Source of the DNA: an uncultured Bacilli bacterium
GTDB lineage: Bacteria; Bacillota_I; Bacilli_A; RF39; UBA660
Direction of reading: 5' to 3'
DNA: 64,000 nucleotides
Assembly (NCBI GenBank): GCA_947629375.1
Contig: CANRDN010000003.1
Location: forward strand, 1-64,000
Shown here: piece after piece, positions 1-10,852 of the stretch
Position numbering within the stretch: position 1 is the first letter of the stretch
How the letters are laid out: every line of letters starts with the position of its first letter
Program-made: the position numbers and the translations under genes
Notes under the pieces: generated by a model
Database searches by the model: none
Told to the model about the DNA's origin: nothing
Seen by the model: only the letters and a program-made list of their open reading frames with translations

Positions 1-507
<507 letters not shown>

Positions 508-722
508 AGGAGTATAAATTCCTGTATCTGACTTAATGATAAGTTTTGCTTGGTTTTGAGAGATCATTTGATTTCTCAGAAATAGTTCTTTGAAAACTAG
601 ATAATGTGTGTTATATTTTCTCAAACGAGCGAGAAATATAACGTTGTAATATGATTGCTTATCAATTTGCAATCATATATTAAGATCTCATCAAATAGGA
701 TATTAAATTATCTTAACAAATG
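508..722 (+). other. 16S-23S internal transcribed spacer without tRNA
   Basis: The spacer holds no cloverleaf, so no tRNA is encoded. It contains a boxA-like TTCTTTGAAAACTAGATAA stretch at 586-604, a hairpin at about 612-640, and a perfect 10-bp inverted repeat (ATATGATTGC, 649-658, with 669-678). Segments 586-609 and 680-697 are complementary to sequence after the 23S (3674-3698 and 3652-3669), which would form the long processing stem that releases the 23S precursor. Confidence 0.85.
680..697 (+). repeat. 23S processing stem, 5' strand
   Basis: TTAAGATCTCATCAAATA is complementary, apart from two positions, to TATTTGATTAGATCTAAT at 3652-3669 on the far side of the 23S. The pairing continues at TTAACAAAT (713-721) with ATTTGTTA (3642-3649). 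Such stems are the usual RNase III-type processing substrate; the enzyme is not in this window. Confidence 0.75.
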
Positions 723-3640
<2,918 letters not shown>

Positions 3641-3651
3641 ATATTTGTTAT

Positions 3652-3698
3652 TATTTGATTAGATCTAATAAAAACACATTATCTAAGTTTTCAGAGAA
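3652..3698 (+). repeat. 23S-5S spacer, 3' strand of the precursor stems
   Basis: This short spacer holds the partners of two spacer-1 segments. Positions 3652-3669 pair with 680-697, and 3674-3698 (ACACATTATCTAAGTTTTCA and following bases) pairs with the boxA-like segment at 586-609. The same TTCTTTGAAAACTAGATAA / TTATCTAGTTTTCAAAGAA symmetry is familiar from Bacilli rRNA operons. Confidence 0.7.
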
Positions 3699-3715
3699 TT
3701 ATTTCTCTAAATATT

Positions 3716-3822
3716 TATTGGTAACGATAGCTAAGAGGATACACCTGTTCCCATCCCGAACACAGAAGTTAAGCTCTTAAACGCCGACGATAGTGAATGC
3801 GAAAATAGGAAGTTGCCAATAT
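3716..3822 (+). rRNA. rrf: 5S ribosomal RNA (short form)
   Basis: The conserved core CCATCCCGAACACAGAAGTT is at about 3752-3771 and the terminal stem pairs TTGGTAAC with GTTGCCAA. The molecule is only about 107 nt, against about 116 nt in Bacillus. The missing bases are in helix IV, where the usual GC-rich arm is replaced by the short stretch AGTGAATGCGAAAATAGGA. Shortened 5S rRNAs are a known Mollicutes trait. Exact ends are estimated. Confidence 0.9.
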
Positions 3823-3843
3823 TTTTTTTTGCTTAAATTTATG

Positions 3844-3875
3844 AGGACTATTAATTTAAATAGTTCTTTTTTATT
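3844..3875 (+). terminator. rRNA operon terminator
   Basis: The stem AGGACTATT (3844-3852) pairs with AATAGTTCT (3859-3867, one G-U) around a 6-nt loop and is followed by a run of T. A T9 run directly behind the 5S (about 3823-3831) may assist. Confidence 0.8.
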
Positions 3876-3908
3876 TACATCTTTTTTTGTAAAAAGAATC
3901 TTAAAGTA

Positions 3909-3938
3909 TTGAGGTAGCTTTGCTTATTTTGTTATAAT
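3909..3938 (+). promoter_or_regulatory. Promoter of the tsa operon
   Basis: A -35-like TTGAGG (3909-3914), an 18-bp spacer and a perfect extended -10 (TGt TATAAT, box at 3933-3938). The start codon follows 16 nt after the -10 box, so the mRNA leader would be only about 10 nt. Confidence 0.65.
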
Positions 3939-3954
3939 AATTTTGGTGATTAGA

Positions 3955-4407
3955 ATGGATTATAGAGTTACAACAAGAGACGAAAGAGAAACTATTCAAA
4001 TAGCACAAAATCTCGAGTCTGAAAAATTTGAAAATATGATTATATGCTTGGAGGGAGATTTAGGAAGTGGTAAAACAATTTTTACTAAAGGATTTGCTCA
4101 AGCATTAGGAATAGAAGAAAATATTACTTCTCCGACTTTTAACATAATTAAAGAATATTTAAATGGTGAAATGCCTTTATATCATATGGATGTTTATCGT
4201 TTAGATGGTAAAGTTGATGGCATAGGTCTTGAAGATTACTTTAAGAAAGGTGGAGTAGTTATTATCGAATGGTCTGATTTGATTAAGGACTACTTACCAG
4301 AAGAAAGACTTGATATAAGATTTAAAATTGTCGACGAAGAAACAAGAACTTTAATTTTTTATCCACATGGTCAAAAATATGAAGAAATTTGTGAGGCTGT
4401 ACTATGA
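3955..4407 (+). CDS. tsaE: TsaE, tRNA t6A synthesis ATPase
   Basis: This is the small P-loop ATPase of the TsaB-TsaD-TsaE complex that makes N6-threonylcarbamoyladenosine at position 37 of ANN-decoding tRNAs in the cytoplasm. The product is 150 aa, the usual length. Walker A is GDLGSGKT at residues 34-41, followed by the family's SPTF motif and a Walker-B-like VVIIEWSD near residue 104. I chose ATG 3955, preceded by GGTG, over the in-frame TTG at 3943. Its last codons overlap tsaB as ATGA, which suggests translational coupling in a tsaE-tsaB-rimI-tsaD operon. Confidence 0.95.
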   Translation: MDYRVTTRDERETIQIAQNLESEKFENMIICLEGDLGSGKTIFTKGFAQALGIEENITSPTFNIIKEYLNGEMPLYHMDVYRLDGKVDGIGLEDYFKKGGVVIIEWSDLIKDYLPEERLDIRFKIVDEETRTLIFYPHGQKYEEICEAVL

Positions 4408-5051
4408 AAATATTGTATCTAGATACTACATCTAGTTTTTTGTACACTGCTATTTTAGAAGATAACAAGGTTATTGCTGAAGTAAAAGAAGAACTAGGAA
4501 ACAATTTATCCGATTATACTTTACCAAGAATTGAGGGAATGATGAAAATAAAAAACATTTCTGTCGATGAAATTGGTAAAATAATCGCTGTTAATGGACC
4601 TGGATCTTTTACTGGTATCAGAATTGGTTTAACTATTGCCAAGACAATGGCGTGGGCTAAAAATATTCCAATTATTCCAATTTCAAGTTTAGAAGCTATG
4701 GCTTTATCAAGTGATGCAAACTACGACTATGTAGTACCAGCAATAGATGCAAGAAGAAATTACTTGTATGCTTCTATTTATGATGCAAAGAACAACAACT
4801 TTGTAATGAATGAGCAGTACATAAATGCCGACACTTTAAATATTGCTTTAGAAAATTTAAGTAAAGACAGCATTACATTTATTTCAAATGATAAAATAAA
4901 TGTTAATTACGATGTTCAGCCATATGACCCTAAAATTGAAAAGATTGTAGGAATTGTTAAAGATAGAGAACCAGTAAACCCACATTCAATTGATGCTAAC
5001 TATTTGAAGATGACTGAAGCAGAAGAAAAACAAAAAGAAGAATTAAATTAA
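4404..5051 (+). CDS. tsaB: TsaB, tRNA t6A synthesis scaffold protein
   Basis: TsaB is the inactive ASKHA-fold partner of TsaD; it bridges TsaD and TsaE in t6A synthesis. The 215-aa product starts with the phosphate-1 segment LDTTSSF and has the family signature NGPGSFTGIRIGL at about residues 64-76. A later DARRNYLYASIY stretch is also typical. The start overlaps the tsaE stop (ATGA) and the gene is followed 13 nt later by rimI, so the cluster is co-transcribed. Confidence 0.95.
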   Translation: MKILYLDTTSSFLYTAILEDNKVIAEVKEELGNNLSDYTLPRIEGMMKIKNISVDEIGKIIAVNGPGSFTGIRIGLTIAKTMAWAKNIPIIPISSLEAMALSSDANYDYVVPAIDARRNYLYASIYDAKNNNFVMNEQYINADTLNIALENLSKDSITFISNDKINVNYDVQPYDPKIEKIVGIVKDREPVNPHSIDANYLKMTEAEEKQKEELN

Positions 5052-5064
5052 ATGAGGAATAAAG

Positions 5065-5493
5065 ATGATAATCGAGTTAGATAAAGAAAATCAAACACTA
5101 ATTGAGCAACTTGAGGATTCTTTTCCTCATTATTTTTTAAAAAACCCCATAAATAAGGATTTTGAGCAAAATATTTTTACTAAATACTTTATTTATCAAG
5201 AAAAAAGTAATATAATAGGCTTCGTAAATTACTATGATTTATATGAGCGTTATGAGATATCGTACATTGAAGTAAAAGAAGAATATCGAAACCAAAAAGT
5301 AGGTTCTAAAATGCTTGATTATCTAATTGAAGAAGCAAAGAAAAAAAATATTGAAAACATTACTTTAGAAGTGAATGTTCAAAATGAAAATGCTATTAAA
5401 CTATATGAAAAATACAATTTTAAAAAGGTAGCAATAAGAGAGAAATACTACGACGGGGTCGATGGTTATTTAATGGAAAGAAAGATGATGTAG
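5065..5493 (+). CDS. rimI: RimI-like GNAT N-acetyltransferase
   Basis: This is a 142-aa GNAT-fold acetyltransferase. The acetyl-CoA pyrophosphate loop is RNQKVGS (residues 75-81), and VNVQNENAIKLYEKYNFK (about 103-120) is the typical C-terminal half. Genes of this type between tsaB and tsaD are normally named rimI, after the enzyme that acetylates the N-terminus of ribosomal protein bS18. The substrate here is inferred from position only. The N-terminal 45 residues are poorly conserved. The stop codon directly abuts the ATG of tsaD. Confidence 0.85.
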   Translation: MIIELDKENQTLIEQLEDSFPHYFLKNPINKDFEQNIFTKYFIYQEKSNIIGFVNYYDLYERYEISYIEVKEEYRNQKVGSKMLDYLIEEAKKKNIENITLEVNVQNENAIKLYEKYNFKKVAIREKYYDGVDGYLMERKMM

Positions 5494-6498
5494 ATGAAAG
5501 ATATGTATATACTTGCAATTGAAAGTAGTTGTGATGAAACAAGTTGTGCAATCGTAAAGAATGGTTGTGAAGATATTGCCACTGTAATTCTTTCTCAAAT
5601 AGATATACATACAAATTTTGGGGGAGTTGTTCCAGAAATTGCGAGTAGACATCATTTAAAAAATATCACGATGGTAATTGAAGAGTGCCTAAAAAAATCT
5701 AAACTTACAATGGATGAGATTGATGCGATTGCTGTTACTTATGGACCAGGCTTAATTGGGTCACTCCTTGTTGGTGTAGAAGCAGCTAAAACACTTGCTA
5801 TGGTTTATAATAAACCACTAATACCAGTTCATCATATAGCAGGTCATATCTATGCGAATAATTTGACTAAGAAGATGGAATACCCTCTACTTGCTCTTGT
5901 AGTAAGTGGTGGACATACTGAACTCGTGTATATGAAAGATGAATATCAGTTTGAAAAGCTTGGCGAAACTCTTGATGATGCGATTGGTGAAACCTACGAT
6001 AAAGTTGCAAGAGTAATCGGCGTTGGCTATCCTGGTGGTCCAGTTATCGACAAAATGGCTCAAGAAGGTGTTCACGAATACAACTTACCATTACCATTAA
6101 ATGACAACAGCTACAACTTTAGTTTTAGTGGACTAAAGAGTGCTGTTATAAATCTTGCTCATAACTACGAACAAAGGGACGTAGAATTAAATAAAGCTAA
6201 TCTTGCTAAATCTTTTCAAGATGTTGTAATAGAAACAATAACTAAAAAGACATTAAAAGCCTTGAAAGATAACGACATAAAAAGAATGATTATATCTGGT
6301 GGAGTTGCCGCTAATAAATCATTACGAGAAGGACTTAAAAAAGTCTGTGAAGAAAATGGAATTGAATGTAGTTATCCTGATTTAAAGTATTGTACTGATA
6401 ATGCTACTATGATTGGAGCAGCAGGATATTTTGCATACAAAAAAGGTATAACGGCAGATAGTAACTTAAATGCCAAATCAAGTTTAAGTTTAGTATAG
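5494..6498 (+). CDS. tsaD: TsaD, tRNA threonylcarbamoyltransferase
   Basis: TsaD is the catalytic subunit that transfers threonylcarbamoyl from threonylcarbamoyl-AMP to A37 of tRNA. The 334-aa product has the N-terminal ESSCDETS motif (residues 10-17), the metal-binding HxxxH in HHIAGHIYA (H114, H118) and the C-terminal GGVAANKSLR. The start at 5494 follows the rimI stop with no gap. An in-frame ATG at 5503 gives the more standard N-terminus and is possible. With tsaE and tsaB, only the TsaC/Sua5 step is not in this window. Confidence 0.96.
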   Translation: MKDMYILAIESSCDETSCAIVKNGCEDIATVILSQIDIHTNFGGVVPEIASRHHLKNITMVIEECLKKSKLTMDEIDAIAVTYGPGLIGSLLVGVEAAKTLAMVYNKPLIPVHHIAGHIYANNLTKKMEYPLLALVVSGGHTELVYMKDEYQFEKLGETLDDAIGETYDKVARVIGVGYPGGPVIDKMAQEGVHEYNLPLPLNDNSYNFSFSGLKSAVINLAHNYEQRDVELNKANLAKSFQDVVIETITKKTLKALKDNDIKRMIISGGVAANKSLREGLKKVCEENGIECSYPDLKYCTDNATMIGAAGYFAYKKGITADSNLNAKSSLSLV

Positions 6499-6508
6499 GA
6501 GTGATAAT

Positions 6509-7642
6509 ATGGATGAGAAAAAAGAAACTACTTCTAAAAAAATAAATTTAAAAAATAAAAAAGCAGCTACTAAAGCATTGTCCAAAACTAAAACTCAAAA
6601 GACTAAAACAACTAAAAAGACACAAGCAAAGAAAAAGACTGCTCCTAAAAAAACTACAGTCAAAGAATCTTTAACTAAAGAAACATTAACTAAAGGAAAA
6701 ACTACTAAAAAAGTAGAAAAGAAAACTACCGATAAAAAAGTAACAAAAACTAAAAAGACTACTAAAGCAAAACCAAAAAAGAAAGCACCAGAAGAAAAAG
6801 CAAAACTAGTATTACCTAAAGAATGGGAAAAGGTAAATAAAACAAAAGAAAACAAACAACTTGAAGCTACAACAAAAATAGGTGGAAAAATAAAAAACTC
6901 TATTTTTGAAGAAGTAGATGAAAAGACGTTTATTATCAATAAAGAAAAAGAAAAAAGACAATTAAAGAAATATTTAATTACCATAGCAGTTGTTGTCATT
7001 GTAATCGCTTTATCTATCTTTGTATTCATAAAGTATGATGAACACGTTCGTGAAAGTTTAATGGTTTACGAAGAATACTTTATCGGTGATAAAGTAGAAC
7101 TTAAAGATGGATCTACTTGGTATGTTATAAAAAACACTGATAAAACAGAAAAAGAAGTAAAATTATTAAAAGAGAATGTTATAGATACCAATGGTGACAA
7201 TATTGTGGATGCTAAAGATAGAAAAAAATATAATAGCAAAGGATATGCTGAGTATGATGATTCGGTAGATGATAGTGTTGCTAAATATTTAAAGGAAACT
7301 TATGCTGTAGAATTAGAAAATTCAGTTGGTGGAATCAATGAAGTATCACTTTTGACATCTCAAGAGTATGTTAAAATAAGAGAAAAAATGGGATTCGGAT
7401 ACGAATGGAAAGAAGGAAATTTCCTTGCTAGTAAATCTATTGGTAACTGGTGGGTTATTTCAGAACAAAATAATAAAGTGTATGCAGTAACTGCCACAGG
7501 TCTTTATAAATTATGTGAAGCTGATACTTTAAACTATGTAAGACCAACAATTGTAATAGATAAAGATAAAGTAAAAAAATATAAAGAAAAAGAAGAGACA
7601 AAAGAAGATACAGAAGAAAAAACAACAGAAAACAAAAAATAA
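6509..7642 (+). CDS. Lys/Thr-rich membrane-anchored protein
   Basis: A 377-aa protein with three parts. Residues 1 to about 120 are a Lys/Thr/Ala-rich, histone-H1-like tail. Residues 154-175 are one hydrophobic segment. About 190-360 is a probably extracellular domain that ends in YVRPTIVID, the ending usual for DUF6273-type surface domains. The segment DTNGDNIVDAKD (226-237) resembles a dockerin or EF-hand calcium loop. The tail is very basic, so the cytoplasmic part may bind nucleic acid or membrane; that is a guess. It lies 10 nt after tsaD and may share its transcript, ending at the terminator that follows. Function unknown. Confidence 0.8.
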   Translation: MDEKKETTSKKINLKNKKAATKALSKTKTQKTKTTKKTQAKKKTAPKKTTVKESLTKETLTKGKTTKKVEKKTTDKKVTKTKKTTKAKPKKKAPEEKAKLVLPKEWEKVNKTKENKQLEATTKIGGKIKNSIFEEVDEKTFIINKEKEKRQLKKYLITIAVVVIVIALSIFVFIKYDEHVRESLMVYEEYFIGDKVELKDGSTWYVIKNTDKTEKEVKLLKENVIDTNGDNIVDAKDRKKYNSKGYAEYDDSVDDSVAKYLKETYAVELENSVGGINEVSLLTSQEYVKIREKMGFGYEWKEGNFLASKSIGNWWVISEQNNKVYAVTATGLYKLCEADTLNYVRPTIVIDKDKVKKYKEKEETKEDTEEKTTENKK

Positions 7643-7668
7643 GACTAGACAAATCTAGTCTTTTATTG
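7641..7668 (+). terminator. Terminator after the tsa operon
   Basis: An 8-bp perfect stem AGACTAGA (7642-7649) / TCTAGTCT (7654-7661) with a 4-nt loop and a T-rich tail. The stem begins inside the stop codon of the preceding gene. Confidence 0.85.
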
Positions 7669-7713
7669 TATATTTTTTATTGACGTTTTATTTTGCTTAT
7701 ATTTTTAATTTAT

Positions 7714-7737
7714 GCGAACCATTTTGTTCGCCTTTTT
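7714..7737 (+). terminator. Terminator-like hairpin in the helD leader
   Basis: GCGAAC (7714-7719) and GTTCGC (7726-7731) form a perfect 6-bp stem with a 6-nt loop, followed by CTTTTT. It lies only 25-48 bases before the helD start, downstream of a weak extended -10 (TGcTTATAT, 7694-7702). It could be a second terminator for the upstream operon or an attenuator for helD. Confidence 0.55.
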
Positions 7738-7761
7738 GCAGTTTAAAGAAGGGAGGAATAT

Positions 7762-9810
7762 ATGAATTTAACAGAAAAAGAAATTACACAAGAAAAAGAA
7801 TATCTTTCTAATTGTTTAGAAATAGTTAGAAAGAAAATATCAGAGCTAGGTCAATCACTCTACGATAGGGAAGAGAAAGTCCTTGAATTTAAGAAATTTA
7901 TCTGGGATTCAAGGGCAGATATGGATCCTACTGAGATGAAAACACTTATTAATGCTAGTGACCTAGAAGTAACTCTTATGGGTTACAAAGGTGATTACTT
8001 ACAGAAACTTTATCGTATCCAGAATAATCCTTACTTTGGGTCAATAACCTTTAAGGATGATAAAAGTGAAAACAAAATATATATCGGTATTACCCACGTT
8101 GAAGATGAAGAAAACGATAAATATTTAGTTCACGACTGGAGAGCTCCAATCTGTTCAATGTTTTATGATTATGAACTTGGTAAGGCTCAGTACTTGGCAC
8201 CTGAAGGATTAATCAAAGGTGAAATAACTAACAAAAGACAATTTACAATTAAAGACGGTAAGTTAGTAAGAGTGTTTGATAACAACATTAATATTGACGA
8301 TGAACTTCTTCAAGAAGTGTTAACAGAAGAATCAAATGACAAAATGAAAAATATTGTTAACACGATTCAACAAGAACAAAATGCTATTATTAGAAATGTA
8401 AGTGACCCTAATCTGATTGTTCAAGGAATTGCAGGAAGTGGAAAAACATCAGTGGCACTTCACCGTATCGCATTTTTACTTTATAAAATTAAAAATTTAA
8501 CTTCAAACAATGTATTAATTTTCTCGCCTAACCAAATATTTACCGAGTATATCTCAAATGTTCTACCAGAACTTGGTGAATCTAACACACTTCAAACTAC
8601 TTTCAACAGCTTTCTAGAAACCAATCTTCAGGAGTTCAATAAAGTAGAGTCCTTCACGGAATTTGTTGAAAGGTACTACAAATATCAAGAAAAAAATACT
8701 AAACTAGTTAAATATAAACAGAGTAATGAAATAATAGAAGCTATCGAAAAATATATCAATAGATTCTTAAATAATTTATTCTTTGTAAGTGATATAACGA
8801 CAAGAGACTTTGAAATTTCCAAAGGTGAACTTAACTACTTGTTAAAAGATAGATATTCCAAACTTTTATTGCTCGATAGAATCGATAAGATTGCCGAAAA
8901 GATATGTAATGACTATTACAAGGGTAGAATGGGTAACAAAAAGAAAATAATTTCTCTATTAACTAAGAATTTAAATTATAAATTAAACTACAAAGAAATA
9001 TTTAAAGACTTCTTTAAAAGTGAAGAGTTTCTTAACACTTACGATGGCCCAATAAGTGAAAATGAAATTAAACAGGCAGTAAGTACTAAGACAATTAAAT
9101 ATGAAGATGCCTGTATCTTTGTCTACATTAAAGGTTTACTTGAAGGCTTTAACTATCGTGGTCAAATAGAGGAAATCGTTATCGATGAAGCTCAAGACTA
9201 TAATATTTTGCAATATAAACTAATAAGAAAAATCTTTAGAAAAAGTAATTTTACTATTCTTGGAGATATAAATCAGACAGTTAACCCCTATTACAAATAT
9301 AATTCTTTAGAAGAATTAAAAGATATTTTCGAGGGAAGCGTATACCTAGAACTTAGTAAAACTTATCGTTCTTCACCAGAAATAATAGAGCATACCAATA
9401 AAATACTTGGACTTACTCACGTATCTGCAATTAGAAGAGATAACAATAGACCAGTAATAAAAAGAGATGAAACCAAAGATTTAAAAGAACAACTTATCAA
9501 GGATATAAAAGAAGCAACTGATAATAATTTCACAATTGCAATAATTACTAAGACCGATGAAGAAGCAGTGAAGATATATAATCTTTTAAAGGATGAAGAA
9601 AAAGATATTAACTTACTTTTATCGACAACTAAGGAATTTAACAAAAGGAAAGTAATAATTCCATCATATATTGCTAAAGGTCTCGAGTTCGACGAAACAA
9701 TTATTTATACAGCCAAAGATAATAAATACACAAAGGAAGAGAAGTATTTATATTATGTAGCGTGTACAAGAGCACAACATCAACTAATAATTTATAACCA
9801 AGAGAATTAA
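7762..9810 (+). CDS. helD: HelD-like RNA polymerase-recycling ATPase (UvrD/Rep family)
   Basis: A 682-aa SF1 helicase-like protein of the HelD group, which removes stalled RNA polymerase from DNA and rescues it from inhibitors in Gram-positive bacteria. The N-terminal region (1-60) is a coiled coil of the type that enters the polymerase secondary channel. HDWRAPI (124-130) and NKRQFTIKDGKL (157-168) are HelD-specific. The helicase motifs are Walker A GIAGSGKT (222-229), IDEAQD (about 474-479), the TYRSS motif, KGLEFDE and VACTRAQHQL (about 667-676). The length is close to B. subtilis HelD. It has a GGGAGG ribosome-binding site. It could instead be annotated as DNA helicase IV or UvrD-like, but the DWRAP block favours HelD. 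Confidence 0.92.
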   Translation: MNLTEKEITQEKEYLSNCLEIVRKKISELGQSLYDREEKVLEFKKFIWDSRADMDPTEMKTLINASDLEVTLMGYKGDYLQKLYRIQNNPYFGSITFKDDKSENKIYIGITHVEDEENDKYLVHDWRAPICSMFYDYELGKAQYLAPEGLIKGEITNKRQFTIKDGKLVRVFDNNINIDDELLQEVLTEESNDKMKNIVNTIQQEQNAIIRNVSDPNLIVQGIAGSGKTSVALHRIAFLLYKIKNLTSNNVLIFSPNQIFTEYISNVLPELGESNTLQTTFNSFLETNLQEFNKVESFTEFVERYYKYQEKNTKLVKYKQSNEIIEAIEKYINRFLNNLFFVSDITTRDFEISKGELNYLLKDRYSKLLLLDRIDKIAEKICNDYYKGRMGNKKKIISLLTKNLNYKLNYKEIFKDFFKSEEFLNTYDGPISENEIKQAVSTKTIKYEDACIFVYIKGLLEGFNYRGQIEEIVIDEAQDYNILQYKLIRKIFRKSNFTILGDINQTVNPYYKYNSLEELKDIFEGSVYLELSKTYRSSPEIIEHTNKILGLTHVSAIRRDNNRPVIKRDETKDLKEQLIKDIKEATDNNFTIAIITKTDEEAVKIYNLLKDEEKDINLLLSTTKEFNKRKVIIPSYIAKGLEFDETIIYTAKDNKYTKEEKYLYYVACTRAQHQLIIYNQEN

Positions 9811-9875
9811 CTTCTCTTTTCTTTTTTTCTTTACATTTTTTTCACACATTTTTCATCATCAAAGAGTACTCTTAT

Positions 9876-9883
9876 GGTATACT
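9876..9883 (+). promoter_or_regulatory. Extended -10 promoter of the abi-htrA pair
   Basis: TGg TATACT with the -10 box at 9878-9883, and no convincing -35. The ATG at 9899 follows 15 nt after the box, with GGTG as the ribosome-binding site. Confidence 0.55.
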
Positions 9884-9898
9884 TATTATGGTGATAGT

Positions 9899-10852
9899 AT
9901 GAGAGATAAACAGTTCAAAAATCTTGATGAACAAATTGAAATATTTAAATATAAAGGACTTGTTATTCAAGATGAAGAATATGCCAAAGAAGTATTATTA
10001 AGAGAAAACTATTTCTTCTTAAGTGGTTACCGTCATTTATTTATGCAAAGAGATAATCCTAAATTTTATCTTGAAGGAACTACATTTGAAGAACTTTACA
10101 GCTTGTTTCTCTTCGATCGACAATTTAGAAATCTAATATTTAAGAATCTATTAATTGTGGAGAATAATGCTAAATCTATTTTTTCATATCAATTATCTAA
10201 AAAGTATGGTTATAAAGAAAGTGATTATTTAAAGCCATCTAATTTTGATATGTCACCAGAAAAAAGTAGGCAAGTAAATGACCTTATTAAGAAAATGAAA
10301 AGACAAGTAAGGGTAAATGGTTATCAACATTCTGCTACGATGCACTACTTAAATAATTATGGCTATATACCTTTGTGGGTACTAGTTAAAGTATTGTCAT
10401 TTGGTATAATAAGTGAATTTTATTCCATATTAAAAAATGATGATAAAGTAGCTATTTCTAAGATTTATAACATCGATGTTGAAGATTTAACTAACTATTT
10501 ATCTATTCTTGCAAATTATAGAAACGTATGTGCTCACGAGGATATTTTATATGAAAATAAAACTCAAAGAGAAATAAACAATACAGTTTATCATATGCTT
10601 CTTAAAATACCTAAAAGAGATGGAGAATACATTAAAGGTAAGAATGATTTATTTGCATTAATTATTATCTTAAGACAAATTCTATCTAATGAAGATGTAA
10701 AAAACTTAATCTTAGAACTTGATAAACTAATTGAAAATTTAGAGATGAATTTACATACAATTACTATAGATAAAGTCTTGGATAGAATGGGATTTCCAAT
10801 CAATTGGAAGGAAATTGCTAATATAGAAAAGAGGCCTTATAGTGAAGAATAA
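9899..10852 (+). CDS. Abi-family (AbiD/AbiF-like) HEPN protein
   Basis: A 317-aa protein matching the Abi_2 family of lactococcal abortive-infection proteins. The N-terminal half carries the typical LLRENYFFLSGYRHLF and LYSLFLFDRQFRNLIF blocks. The C-terminal half has the HEPN-type RNase signature RNVCAH (R208-x4-H213) after LANY. The family is thought to be a toxin-like RNase that shuts down phage-infected cells. Activity here is inferred. No antitoxin is adjacent; instead its last 11 nt overlap an HtrA protease gene, so the two are translated together. Confidence 0.85.
   Translation: MRDKQFKNLDEQIEIFKYKGLVIQDEEYAKEVLLRENYFFLSGYRHLFMQRDNPKFYLEGTTFEELYSLFLFDRQFRNLIFKNLLIVENNAKSIFSYQLSKKYGYKESDYLKPSNFDMSPEKSRQVNDLIKKMKRQVRVNGYQHSATMHYLNNYGYIPLWVLVKVLSFGIISEFYSILKNDDKVAISKIYNIDVEDLTNYLSILANYRNVCAHEDILYENKTQREINNTVYHMLLKIPKRDGEYIKGKNDLFALIIILRQILSNEDVKNLILELDKLIENLEMNLHTITIDKVLDRMGFPINWKEIANIEKRPYSEE

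Noticed and set aside
508-722. A tRNA in the 16S-23S spacer
   Set aside because: No cloverleaf or TTCGA/CCA-type segment; only hairpins and processing stems.
6595-7029. Leftward Val/Phe-rich frame opposite the Lys-rich tail
   Set aside because: A mirror of the AAA/ACT codons of the sense gene, not a membrane protein.
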